In this document: piece after piece, positions 10,301 to 17,147 of the stretch
Layout: each line of letters begins with the position of its first letter
Numbering within the stretch: position 1 is the first letter of the stretch
Assembly: GCF_900091315.1 (NCBI RefSeq)
Contig: NZ_FLSP01000079.1
Span: forward strand, 1 to 41,098
From: Streptomyces sp. DI166
GTDB lineage: Bacteria > Actinomycetota > Actinomycetes > Streptomycetales > Streptomycetaceae
Direction: 5' to 3'
Length of the DNA stretch: 41,098 nucleotides
Program-made: the position numbers and the translations under genes
The notes under the pieces: generated by a model
The model's database searches: none
Seen by the model: only the letters and a program-made list of their open reading frames with translations
Told to the model about the DNA's origin: nothing

Positions 10301-10464
10301 GGGCGGTCGAGGGTGCGCTTCTCACCGCGGAAGGAGACGAAGCCGGAGATCCGCACGGGGCGGTCGACCAGGACGGCTCCGGAGCGCTCGACCACGAACA
10401 GCTTCTTGACCAGGGGCGTCACCAGGGAGGACGCCAGCCTTACGCCTATGGCTGCGGGTTCCAC
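7351..10464 (-). CDS. NACHT-domain STAND ATPase with leucine-rich repeats (bacterial NLR-like)
   Basis: A 1037-residue STAND-class NTPase. Residues 1-190 form an all-helical N-terminal domain of the type found in actinobacterial NACHT proteins. The NACHT module has Walker A GVAGSGKTT (273-281), Walker B LLLVDGIDEIPE (348-359) and sensor LVTSRP (382-387). A winged-helix/helical arm follows, ending in the typical FVHRTFQDYLGAKA (581-594). Then comes a helical region (600-800) and an irregular leucine-rich repeat fan (about 815-1010; e.g. LSSLDIS, LDHLDLG, LRLLSLS, LTHLHID, ITHLKLN). No signal peptide or membrane segment is seen. The GTG start has AAGGAG 9 nt upstream. NACHT proteins of this layout include phage-defence NLR relatives; they sense a trigger through the C-terminus and oligomerise. 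No known toxic effector domain is recognisable. It stands alone as a transcription unit. Confidence 0.9.
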   Translation of the reverse strand: MEPAAIGVRLASSLVTPLVKKLFVVERSGAVLVDRPVRISGFVSFRGEKRTLDRPALHKLSAELVSRALKSGERPVPTSEEEAVVHALTDTLYALGDLTMTDVQAVELGHEALAASLRKSAGHPDRELSYDAAQLYDRLLTTACLHILNFFTQRSAFAERTLVEQSRRQRELIAKVDELIARTPPVGGTDTPFEQRYLAYITTKHGQLTIYGIDLADSPDRWPLDAAYLSLQALGPGEDERATGAGGPHITSAAGAQPAERALSAHDRVLLRGVAGSGKTTLVQWLAVTAARGERGDTIPFVLPLRTLVRRPDGLPAPDAFLSAVRVPFHASQPDGWADRVLTAGRGLLLVDGIDEIPERERERTRRWLRDLLDVYPGNQWLVTSRPSAVREDWLAADGFTELALLPMSQDDVAAFIERWHTAARTDAPDPERLDGYRRSLLDAVRTKPDLGRLATNPLMCGLLCALHRDRRGYLPHGRKELYDAALSMLLARRDEERDMFGQGQVFLTEQPQIQLLQRLAYWLIRNNQSELDRDRAERIIGDALPSLPAVAEQGDAGRILRHLLVRSGLLREPAAGTVEFVHRTFQDYLGAKAAVEEGDFGLLVRGAADEQWADVVRMAVAHARPRERAKLLRDLGAAAESAEGAVSARLRLLALASLEHATELDPGVRAEVERDAASLIPPRTTEEARALAEVGPLALELLPGPEGLDEEEARAVVVTASLIGTEAALPVLARFREHPAVAVRAQLSWAWDRFPTQRYGEEVIAHLQQEELFFSAHSADHLRFLCGLGGRPAVHLVGGIAPEEVRAGLDAGKTTRLSFENNDELRDLECLSGLHGLSSLDISQCFALESLAGAAHLPLAWLSLDLLPRGLDLSVLSGSPTLDHLDLGILLEGESLVEALPRDLTLRYLRFTKHALELTGLRGLRHFRSLRLLSLSRLTSPLSPADYEEITCLPELTHLHIDWQHHGGWNGPPLPGITHLKLNNFQGAEDLSTVPALFPNLRSATVVPAANITRIPEETLTPLPPDRTFERIRRIV

Positions 10465-10938
10465 GGGTGGCTACTCCTTGGGGCGGTTGCTGACGAGGAC
10501 GGAGAGGACCGGGAGCGCGAAGGCGTTGACTGCGCGGCAGCGGAATGCCGGGTCCAACCCGCCCTCCCCCGTCGTCATATCAACGCAGGTCAGCGTAGCG
10601 CCGGTCACATTGCGACGTCCTTGGATCTTGGGTACCGGTGACTTGCCGCACAGGTGATTTGTCCCTTACTAGGCGGAATAGTTGATGCGCCCGTGGGGGC
10701 AAATCGGACTTTTGGTTCAGACCTCTGGAGCTCGCAGGGCTGTGATGTGCGGTTTCGTCCGCCATGGGTGCTCTGTCAAGAAGTCGTCAGCGATGTGCTG
10801 AACTACTAGTTTCCGTCGTAGATCACACGTTTGAGGCGAGATGGGCGCCGGGGTTACCAATGACGAGCCGCCCGGCAGCCGCCAGGCAGTCACCCGCTCG
10901 CCGGGTGGTTCTCCTGTCCCCGACACCACGAGGTCTCG
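10465..10938. other. 474-bp intergenic region between divergent NACHT and M23 peptidase genes
   Basis: No credible gene. The left part holds the NACHT gene RBS (revcomp of ctcctt at about 10473-10478) and must hold its promoter. The right part must hold the M23 gene promoter and a leader of unknown length. The central part (about 10640-10830) is less GC-rich than its surroundings. A GC-rich imperfect hairpin lies at about 10893-10911 (CCCGCTCGCCGGGTGG). I looked for a c-di-AMP (ydaO) riboswitch, known in front of some Streptomyces cell-wall hydrolases, and did not find its conserved core. Confidence 0.5.
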
Positions 10939-11553
10939 ATGTCCCAGCGCGTCTCCGTCCGTTCTTCCCGTACGTCCACGCTCCGCAACCGCGTCGCCGC
11001 CGTGGCCGCCGCCCTGGGGGCGACGGTCGTGCTGGGGGCCGGAGTCGCCTCGGCCGCCGAGCCCGCCGCCGCGAAGAGCGTCGCCACCGCCAAGACCGCG
11101 ACCGCCGTCAAGGCCGCCAAGGCCAAGAAGGCCCCCTCCTGGGTCAAGCCGGTGAAGAAGTACACGAAGTCCGCGAGCTACGCCCAGAGCGGCGCCCGCT
11201 GGCAGTCCACCCACAGCGGCCAGGACTTCGCCGTCCCGAGCGGCACCCAGGTCTACGCCGCCCACGGCGGCACAGTCGTCAAGGCCGGCGGCTACGGCGC
11301 CGGTGACGGCCCCGCCTACGGCAACGCCGTCGTCATCAAGCACGGCAACGGCACGTACTCGCAGTACGCCCACCTGTCGAAGATCCAGGTGAAGACCGGT
11401 CAGGTCGTGAAGACCGGCCAGAAGATCGCCCTGTCCGGCAACACCGGCAACTCCAGCGGTCCGCACCTGCACTTCGAGATCCGCACCACCGCCAACTTCG
11501 GCTCGGCGGTCGACCCGGTCGCGTTCCTGCGCGGCAAGGGCCTCTCGCTCTGA
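10939..11553 (+). CDS. Secreted M23-family (LytM-type) metallopeptidase
   Basis: A 204-residue exported peptidoglycan endopeptidase. An Arg-rich n-region and hydrophobic stretch (residues 20-38) end in GVASAAEP, a signal peptidase I site near residue 40. An Ala/Lys-rich linker (41-65) leads to the peptidase domain. Zinc ligands and catalytic residues are visible: H92 and D96 in HSGQD, H145 in YAHLS, and H176/H178 in GPHLHFE. Such enzymes cut peptide cross-links of the wall during growth or remodelling. The ATG has GAGG 6-9 nt upstream. It is a single gene, convergent with the TetR gene that ends 20 bp away. It lies a few kilobases from the SigE envelope-stress operon, but I see no SigE promoter before it. 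Confidence 0.92.
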   Translation: MSQRVSVRSSRTSTLRNRVAAVAAALGATVVLGAGVASAAEPAAAKSVATAKTATAVKAAKAKKAPSWVKPVKKYTKSASYAQSGARWQSTHSGQDFAVPSGTQVYAAHGGTVVKAGGYGAGDGPAYGNAVVIKHGNGTYSQYAHLSKIQVKTGQVVKTGQKIALSGNTGNSSGPHLHFEIRTTANFGSAVDPVAFLRGKGLSL

Positions 11554-11572
11554 CGAGCTTGACCCCGGTGCT

Positions 11573-12190
11573 CTAACGAGTCTGATCCCCGGAACCCTTG
11601 GCGCCCCCGTGCGCCTGGGTGACCAGACCGATGGCGACCTCCAGGACGGCCTTGCGCTTGTCCTCGGGGTCACCTTCGAGTTCCATGTGCACGAACATCC
11701 CGGCGTGCATGGTGAACAGGGCACTGATGCAGCGGACCTGGTCCACCAGGGCGGCGTCCGGGTCTATGACGATCTCGCGCATGCCCGCCATGCGCTCCTT
11801 GAACATCTCGCCGATGCTCAGGTCCCGCACGGTGGCCTGGTTCTCCTGCATGAAGCGGAACAACGGCGCGGCGTCGTGCAGTACGTCGCCGTAGCGCCGC
11901 AGGATCTCCCGCTTGGTCTCCAGCGTGTGCGGCTGCTGCCGGCCCCACTCGACCAGTTCCTCGATCGGTCGCGTCAGATCCTCGAAGAGGCTGACGATGA
12001 TCTCTTCCTTGGTCTTGAAGTGGTAGTAGAGCGCCGCCTTGGTGACACCGAGGCGCTCGGCGATCTCCCGCAGCGAGGTCTTCTCGTACCCCTGCTCGGC
12101 GAAGAGTTCCAGGGCCACGTCCTGGATGCGCTGGCGGGTGTCGCCGCGGCGCCGCTGCCTGGTGCCGTCCGTGTCGCCCATGCCGCCCAT
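11573..12190 (-). CDS. TetR-family repressor of the divergent MFS exporter
   Basis: A 205-residue regulator. The helix-turn-helix domain is at about residues 14-62 (IQDVALELFAEQGYEKTSLR, then EIAERLGVTKAALYYHFKTK). The C-terminal ligand domain is all-helical with several Met residues. The ATG at 12190 has GAGGAG 7-12 nt upstream; an ATG at 12181 and a TTG at 12214 are alternatives. The gene diverges from an MFS drug-exporter gene, and the space between holds two copies of an inverted operator, the classic arrangement in which the repressor controls itself and the pump and is released by a pump substrate. The inducer cannot be read from the sequence. Confidence 0.9.
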   Translation of the reverse strand: MGGMGDTDGTRQRRRGDTRQRIQDVALELFAEQGYEKTSLREIAERLGVTKAALYYHFKTKEEIIVSLFEDLTRPIEELVEWGRQQPHTLETKREILRRYGDVLHDAAPLFRFMQENQATVRDLSIGEMFKERMAGMREIVIDPDAALVDQVRCISALFTMHAGMFVHMELEGDPEDKRKAVLEVAIGLVTQAHGGAKGSGDQTR

Positions 12191-12216
12191 CCTCGTACTC
12201 CTCGCGCTTGCCAAAA

Positions 12217-12288
12217 ACTTACTTGACGCCCGGCTAGTTACGCATCTACCTTCCTGCAGTGTAGTAACTAGCCGGGCGGCAAGTAAGT
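12217..12288. promoter_or_regulatory. Paired TetR operators forming a 72-bp dyad
   Basis: The arms 12217-12240 and 12265-12288 are reverse complements in 23 of 24 positions, around a 24-bp spacer. Each arm is itself an imperfect palindrome (TTACTTGCC, four bases, GGCTAGTTA in the right-hand site read on the minus strand), so there are two operators in opposite orientation. Centre-to-centre spacing is about 48 bp, close to an integral number of helical turns. TTGACG (12223-12228) inside the left arm may be the -35 box of the MFS promoter with TACCTT (12247-12252) as its -10. Confidence 0.85.
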
Positions 12289-12306
12289 AGACGGGGAGTG
12301 GGAGTC

Positions 12307-13863
12307 ATGGCGCAGGCCCAGGCAGAGGCGCAGATCGCCGACGCGATACCGGAGAAACGGCCGAGGAGCGTGCGGGTGGTGCTCCTCGCGCTCATGATCA
12401 CCATGATGCTGGCGATGCTCGACAACATGATCATCGGTACCGCGATGCCGACGATCGTGGGCGAGCTGGGCGGACTCGCACACCTCTCCTGGGTGGTCAC
12501 CGCCTACACCCTCGCCACCGCCGCCTCCACCCCGCTGTGGGGCAAGCTCGGCGACATGTACGGCCGCAAGGGCGTCTTCATGAGCTCGATCGTGCTGTTC
12601 CTGATCGGCTCCGCGCTCAGCGGCATGGCCCAGGACATGGGCCAGCTCATCGGCTTCCGCGCGGTGCAGGGCCTCGGCGCGGGCGGCCTCATGGTCGGTG
12701 TGATGGCGATCATCGGCGACCTGATCCCGCCCCGTGAGCGCGGCAAGTACCAGGGCATGATGGCCGGCGTCATGGCGCTGGCGATGATCGGCGGTCCGCT
12801 GGTCGGCGGCACCATCACCGACCACTGGGGCTGGCGCTGGGCCTTCTACATCAACCTCCCGCTCGGCATCGTCGCCCTCCTCGCCATCAGCGCGGTCCTG
12901 CACCTGCCGAAGAAGCGGGCGCAGGCCCGGATCGACTACCTGGGCGCCGGGCTGCTGACCATCGGCATCACCGCGATCGTGCTCGTCACCACCTGGGGCG
13001 GCACGGAGTACGCCTGGACCTCCGCGCGGATCATGGAGCTGATCGGCATCGGGGTCGCCGCCCTCGTCGGGTTCGTCTTCTGGCAGACCAAGGCCGCCGA
13101 GCCGGTCGTGCCGCTGCACATCTTCCGCAGCCGCAACTTCACGCTGATGTCGGTCATCGGCTTCCTGGTCGGCTTCGTGATGTTCGGCGCCACCCTCTTC
13201 CTGCCGCTGTACCAGCAGTCCGTGCAGGGCGCCTCCGCCACCAACTCCGGGCTGCTGCTCCTGCCGATGCTCGGCGCGATGCTGGTGACCTCGATGGTCG
13301 CGGGCCGGGTCACCACCAGCACCGGCCGCTACTACGTCTTCCCCGTCCTCGGCAGCGCCCTGATGGCCGTCGGCCTCTACCTGCTGTCCACCATGGACAC
13401 CGGCACCTCGCGCCTCACCTCGGGTGTCTTCATGGCCGTGGTCGGTCTCGGCATGGGCTGTCTGATGCAGGTCACCATGCTGGTCGCGCAGAACAGCGTG
13501 GAGATGAAGGACATGGGCGTCGCCTCCTCCACCACCACCCTCTTCCGCACCCTCGGCTCCTCCTTCGGCGTCGCCATCATGGGAGCGCTCTTCAACAACC
13601 GGGTCCAGGACGTCATGGCCGAACGCGCCGGATCCCTCGGCGCCGAGGTCACCGAGCAGTCCGCGCAACTGGACGCGGCGAGCCTGGCCAAGCTGCCCGA
13701 CGCGGTGCGCGAGGCCTACCAGCACGCCGTCTCCTCCGGCATCCACTCGGCGTTCCTGCTCGGCGCGGTGGTGGCGGTGGCCTCGCTGGTGGCCGCGGTG
13801 TTCGTCAAGGAGGTCGCGCTGAAGGGCAGCGGTCCGAAGGAAGAAGCGGCACCGGCGGCGTAG
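12307..13863 (+). CDS. MFS drug:proton antiporter, DHA2 family (14 spans)
   Basis: A 518-residue inner-membrane exporter. The first span VVLLALMITMMLAMLDNMII contains the family LD motif. Motif A GKLGDMYGRKGVF follows span 2, RAVQGLGAGGLM is the motif B region, and motif C GPLVGGTITDHWGWRWAFYI follows in span 5. Spacing of hydrophobic stretches gives 14 spans, typical of DHA2 (QacA/EmrB-type) pumps that expel drugs or antibiotics using proton influx. The ATG at 12307 has GGGAG upstream; the GTG at 12298 would place the RBS too close. Regulation by the divergent TetR protein is inferred from the shared operator region. The natural substrate is unknown. Confidence 0.93.
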   Translation: MAQAQAEAQIADAIPEKRPRSVRVVLLALMITMMLAMLDNMIIGTAMPTIVGELGGLAHLSWVVTAYTLATAASTPLWGKLGDMYGRKGVFMSSIVLFLIGSALSGMAQDMGQLIGFRAVQGLGAGGLMVGVMAIIGDLIPPRERGKYQGMMAGVMALAMIGGPLVGGTITDHWGWRWAFYINLPLGIVALLAISAVLHLPKKRAQARIDYLGAGLLTIGITAIVLVTTWGGTEYAWTSARIMELIGIGVAALVGFVFWQTKAAEPVVPLHIFRSRNFTLMSVIGFLVGFVMFGATLFLPLYQQSVQGASATNSGLLLLPMLGAMLVTSMVAGRVTTSTGRYYVFPVLGSALMAVGLYLLSTMDTGTSRLTSGVFMAVVGLGMGCLMQVTMLVAQNSVEMKDMGVASSTTTLFRTLGSSFGVAIMGALFNNRVQDVMAERAGSLGAEVTEQSAQLDAASLAKLPDAVREAYQHAVSSGIHSAFLLGAVVAVASLVAAVFVKEVALKGSGPKEEAAPAA

Positions 13864-13908
13864 ACCGCTCCCCCGGTCGCTGTCAGTACCGCGTGCCACC
13901 ATCGGCAC

Positions 13909-14406
13909 ATGGACCGGACCCGGCAGCTGCGCCTGGCCAAGGACGCGATGGATCGGGAGTGGGCAGACCCCGCTCTCGATCTGGACGCCGTGGCCGCGCA
14001 CGCCGGGTACTCCCGCTACCACTTCGTACGGGCCTTCAGGGCGGCGTACGGCGAGACCCCCGGCAAGTACCTCACGCACCGGCGGATCGAGCGGGCCGAG
14101 GAGATGCTCCGCGGCGCGGATCTGTCCGTCACGGAGATCTGCCATCTGGTCGGCTTCAGCAGCCTCGGCACCTTCTCCGCGCGGTTCAAGGCCCGCACCG
14201 GCCTCAGCCCGAGCGCGTACCGGGCCGAGCACGTGGGCCGGGGCGCGTCCCTGATCCCCGGGTGCTACGCGATGCTCTGGGCGGGCGGGTTTCCCCGCAC
14301 CCCCGGCGCCGGAAGAGACTCCGCAACTTTGAAGAAGCGCCCCGGCCCCGCCCCTGCCTACGGTGACGAGGAAAGCAGCCCGCAGGACAGGAGCGCGGAA
14401 CCATGA
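13909..14406 (+). CDS. AraC-family transcriptional regulator
   Basis: A 165-residue protein made almost wholly of the AraC DNA-binding domain. The first helix-turn-helix is at about residues 25-46 (LDAVAAHAGYSRYHFVRAFR) and the second at about 75-98 (SVTEICHLVGFSSLGTFSAR), ending in the signature FKARTGLSPSAYR. The C-terminal 60 residues are disordered and rich in Pro/Gly/Ser. There is no separate sensor domain. The stop overlaps the start of the next gene as ATGA, so the two are co-transcribed and translationally coupled. This AraC-VOC pair is common in Streptomyces and suggests that the regulator controls the pair. Confidence 0.9.
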   Translation: MDRTRQLRLAKDAMDREWADPALDLDAVAAHAGYSRYHFVRAFRAAYGETPGKYLTHRRIERAEEMLRGADLSVTEICHLVGFSSLGTFSARFKARTGLSPSAYRAEHVGRGASLIPGCYAMLWAGGFPRTPGAGRDSATLKKRPGPAPAYGDEESSPQDRSAEP

Positions 14407-14834
14407 TCAAGGGCCTGGGCATCACCACCGTATGGTCCTTCGACCAGCAGCGGACGAAGGACTTCTTCACCGGCAAGCTCGACTTCGAGGTGCGCAGCGA
14501 GGTCGCGATGGGCGACATGCGCTGGGTCACCGTCGGCGCCAAGGACCAGCCGGACGTGGAGCTGGCCCTGATGAGCCTGGACGGCCCGGGCCTCGACCCC
14601 GAGTCCTCCCAGGCGCTGAAGACCCTGGTCGGCAAGGGAGTCATCGGCGCGGGCGCCTTCCGTACGGACGACTGCCGCGGCGACTACGAGACGTTCAAGG
14701 CACGCGGCGTCGAGTTCATCCAGGAGCCCAAGGAACGCCCGTACGGCATCGAGGCGATCTTCCGCGACGACAACGGCAACTGGTACTCGCTGACCGAGCG
14801 CAGCGAACAGCTCGACATGTCCAAGCCGTTCTGA
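14403..14834 (+). CDS. VOC (glyoxalase/bleomycin-resistance) family protein
   Basis: A 143-residue protein with the two beta-alpha-beta-beta-beta units of the vicinal oxygen chelate fold: one begins at GLGITTVWSFDQQRTKDFFT (about residues 3-22), the second near ARGVEFIQEPKERPYGIEAI (about 101-120), ending in FRDDNGNWYSLTE. The late acidic/polar residues (E118, and E near the C-terminus) may bind a metal, but the usual N-terminal His ligand is absent, so glyoxalase I activity is unlikely. Members bind or modify small molecules, often as resistance or detoxification proteins. It is coupled to the AraC gene by a 4-base overlap. Substrate unknown. Confidence 0.88.
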   Translation: MIKGLGITTVWSFDQQRTKDFFTGKLDFEVRSEVAMGDMRWVTVGAKDQPDVELALMSLDGPGLDPESSQALKTLVGKGVIGAGAFRTDDCRGDYETFKARGVEFIQEPKERPYGIEAIFRDDNGNWYSLTERSEQLDMSKPF

Positions 14835-14883
14835 GCCCGACGCACCGTCCAAGCCACCGTCAGACGCGCCGTCCGACGCACCG

Positions 14884-16221
14884 TCACGGCAGCATCGGAT
14901 AGCTCCCCGTGTTCGTCGGCGCGTGCTCCGGCAGCCACAGCACCGCCACCGCGCCCTCCGCCGGCACGCCCTCCGGGGCGCCGGCCGGGCGGATGTTGCG
15001 GAAGGTCAGGCGGGCGCCGAGCACCCGGGCCTGGCCCGCCGCGATGGTCAGGCCGAGACCGTGCCCGCGCCCGGCCCGGTCGCTGCTGCCGGTGCGGAAG
15101 CGGCTCGGACCCTCCAGGAGGAGCGCCTCCGGGAACCCGGGGCCGTGGTCGCGGACCCGGATGACCCGGCCCTCCACGGTGACCTCGATCGGCGGCTTGC
15201 CGTGCCGGGCGGCGTTGGCGAGCAGGTTGAACAGCACCCGCTCCAGGCGCCGCGGATCGGTGGTGACCTCCGACTCGTGCACGACCCGCACCTCGACATC
15301 CGGGTCCTTCGCCGCGACCCGCCGGGTGATGAACTCGCCCAGCATGATGTCCTGCAGCTCTGCCCGCTCCGAGGCCCCGTCGAGCCGGGCCACCTCCAGG
15401 ACGTCCTCCACCAGCGTGCGCATCGCCTTCGCCCGGTCCAGCACCAGCTCGGTCGGCCGCCCCGGCGGCAGCAGCTCCGCCGCCGTCAGCAGCCCGGTCA
15501 CCGGGGTGCGCAGCTCGTGCGCGATGTCGGCGGTCACCCGGCGCTCGGCCTCAAGGCGCTGCTGGAGGGCGTCCGCCATGGCGTCCACCGCCCGCGCCAG
15601 ATCGTCGGTCTCGTCGCGTACGACCCCGCCGATCGCGTCCCGCACCCGGACCTCCGTCTCGCCCTTGGCGACCTGACCCGCCGCGACGGCCGCCTTGCGG
15701 AGCCTGCGCGACATCTGACCGCCGATCAGCACGCCGATCGCGCTGCCGCCGAGGACGACCGCGATGGAGCCGATCACCAGCGCCTGGTCGAGGTCGTTGA
15801 GGATGTCGGTGCTGCGGTCGGTGAACCCGCTGTGCAAGGACAGCACCCGCCCGTCCTGTACCGGCACGGCCGCCCATATGTCCGGCCCGCCGCGCGAGGA
15901 GTCGGTGACGTAGGTCGCCCGCCGCTTCTGTCTGACTTTTTCGCGCAGGGGTTCCGGCAGGTTCGGGTCGTCGACCTTGACGTTCGGGAAGTTCGGGCGG
16001 CCGGACAGCTCGTAGTTGCGCTGGGCGATCTGGATGCGCTCGGCGGCCAGGTCACGCGCGTTGTCCAGCATGGACACCCGCGCGGCGTTGTGCACGACCA
16101 GACTCAGCGCCACCGCCACCAGCGCGCCGACCAGCGCGATGGCCGCGCTGAGCTTCCACTTCAGCCCGGTACGGATATCGGCCGCGCGCAGATCCGCGCG
16201 GCGCCAGGAGAACCCCCGCAT
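14884..16221 (-). CDS. cseC: Envelope-stress sensor histidine kinase CseC
   Basis: A 445-residue membrane kinase. Span 1 is at about residues 24-44 and span 2 at about 148-169, with an extracytoplasmic sensor of about 100 residues between. HAMP and dimerisation regions follow. The H-box is ADIAHELRTPVTGLL, the N-box NLLANAARHG, and the ATP lid motifs are DHGPGF and GHGLGLTIA. It is the last gene of the sigE-cseA-cseB-cseC order, which is what identifies it: in S. coelicolor CseC senses cell-wall damage (for example by vancomycin or lysozyme) and phosphorylates CseB, which switches on sigE. The ATG lies 12 bp after the cseB stop. The C-terminus beyond the ATP domain is short and Pro-rich. Confidence 0.93.
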   Translation of the reverse strand: MRGFSWRRADLRAADIRTGLKWKLSAAIALVGALVAVALSLVVHNAARVSMLDNARDLAAERIQIAQRNYELSGRPNFPNVKVDDPNLPEPLREKVRQKRRATYVTDSSRGGPDIWAAVPVQDGRVLSLHSGFTDRSTDILNDLDQALVIGSIAVVLGGSAIGVLIGGQMSRRLRKAAVAAGQVAKGETEVRVRDAIGGVVRDETDDLARAVDAMADALQQRLEAERRVTADIAHELRTPVTGLLTAAELLPPGRPTELVLDRAKAMRTLVEDVLEVARLDGASERAELQDIMLGEFITRRVAAKDPDVEVRVVHESEVTTDPRRLERVLFNLLANAARHGKPPIEVTVEGRVIRVRDHGPGFPEALLLEGPSRFRTGSSDRAGRGHGLGLTIAAGQARVLGARLTFRNIRPAGAPEGVPAEGAVAVLWLPEHAPTNTGSYPMLP

Positions 16222-16233
16222 GCCCGGTCCCGC

Positions 16234-16935
16234 TCAGCCCTTGAGCTTGTAGCCGAAGCCGCGGACCGTCTCGATCCGGTCCTGGCCGATCTTGGTGCGC
16301 AGCCGCTGCACATGGACGTCCACGACCCGGGTGTCCCCGCCCCAGCCGTAGTCCCACACCCGCTCCAGGAGCTTGTCCCGGGAGAGCACGGTGCCCGGCG
16401 CGGCGGAGAACTCCAGCAGCAGCCGCATTTCGGTCGGCGTGAGCGCCACCGGCTGACCGGCCCTGCGCACCTCCATCCCCTCGGTGTCGATCTCCAGCTC
16501 GCCGAAGGTCAGCACCCCGCCGCTGGACCCCTGCCCCGCCTCCTCCGCCTGAGCGCCGTTGGCGTGCCCGAAGCGGCGCAGTACCGCGCGGATACGGGCG
16601 ACCAGCACAGCGCCGTCGAACGGCTTGGTGACGTAGTCGTCCGCGCCCGCCTCCAGACCCAGCACCACGTCGATGGAGTCCGCCCGCGCCGACAGCATGA
16701 TCACCGGCACGGTCGACTCGTCCCGGATCCGGCGGCACAGGCTGACGCCGTCCAGGCCGGGCACCATCACGTCCAGCAGGGCGATGTCGGGCCGGTTCGC
16801 ACGGAACGCCTCCAGGCCGGACAGGCCGTCGGGCATCGCGGTGACCGCGAAACCGTCCCGCTCCAGGGCGAGCTGGGTGGCCTCGCGGATGACGTCGTCG
16901 TCCTCGACGAACAGAACGTGGGTCTGGTCTGCCAT
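16234..16935 (-). CDS. cseB: OmpR/PhoB-type response regulator CseB
   Basis: A 233-residue two-domain regulator. The receiver domain (residues 5-120) has the acidic pocket EDDD (11-14), phospho-acceptor D55 in ALLDVMVPG, switch residue in MLSAR and K104 in YVTKPFD. A Gly/Ser/Gln linker (about 124-138) joins it to a winged-helix output domain (140-233) with the recognition region VWDYGWGGDTRVVDVHVQRL. In the known pathway phospho-CseB activates the sigE promoter. It lies between cseA (212 bp upstream) and cseC (12 bp downstream). A tandem 10-bp repeat 40 bp before its start may be a regulatory site. Confidence 0.94.
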   Translation of the reverse strand: MADQTHVLFVEDDDVIREATQLALERDGFAVTAMPDGLSGLEAFRANRPDIALLDVMVPGLDGVSLCRRIRDESTVPVIMLSARADSIDVVLGLEAGADDYVTKPFDGAVLVARIRAVLRRFGHANGAQAEEAGQGSSGGVLTFGELEIDTEGMEVRRAGQPVALTPTEMRLLLEFSAAPGTVLSRDKLLERVWDYGWGGDTRVVDVHVQRLRTKIGQDRIETVRGFGYKLKG

Positions 16936-16974
16936 CCCGGTGCTCTCAGTCCTCGTGGCTAGTGGTGGGCTTTC

Positions 16975-17014
16975 AGCGTCTGTCAGCGTCTATCAACGTC
17001 TGTCATCGGCTTTC
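16975..17014. repeat. Four tandem 10-bp direct repeats upstream of cseB
   Basis: Consecutive decamers AGCGTCTGTC (16975), AGCGTCTATC (16985), AACGTCTGTC (16995) and ATCGGCTTTC (17005), followed by AAC. They lie one helical turn apart in the 212-bp gap between cseA (stop at 17148) and cseB (start at 16935). Direct repeats at 10-11-bp spacing are the usual form of OmpR/PhoB-family binding sites. The remaining part of the gap (17015-17147) shows no gene. Confidence 0.65.
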
Positions 17015-17147
17015 AACAGGAGATCGGTCGGAGGGGCCCGATCGGTTCACCCCGACGGCACCGAATCACACCGGCGGCTGCGCATCGCACCGCCCGCGTC
17101 GGTCACACCGCCGGCGCCGAACCGGCCCCGTGTCCCCGGCACCGCGC

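Noticed and set aside
7351..10464. A multi-gene defence island around the NACHT protein
   Set aside because: Neighbours (phosphatase, M23 peptidase, clpC) are housekeeping genes; no toxin, nuclease, methylase or recombinase is adjacent.
8596..10641. Open frame of 681 codons opposite the NACHT gene
   Set aside because: Gly/Gln/Val-rich shadow; the NACHT frame carries all recognisable motifs, an RBS and a proper stop.
10465..10938. c-di-AMP (ydaO-type) riboswitch before the M23 peptidase gene
   Set aside because: Expected for some Streptomyces wall hydrolases and tempting with disA nearby, but the conserved core and closing stems are not present.
12268..14232. Open frame of 654 codons opposite the MFS gene
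   Set aside because: Shadow of the exporter gene; His/Asp/Glu-rich low-complexity product without motifs.
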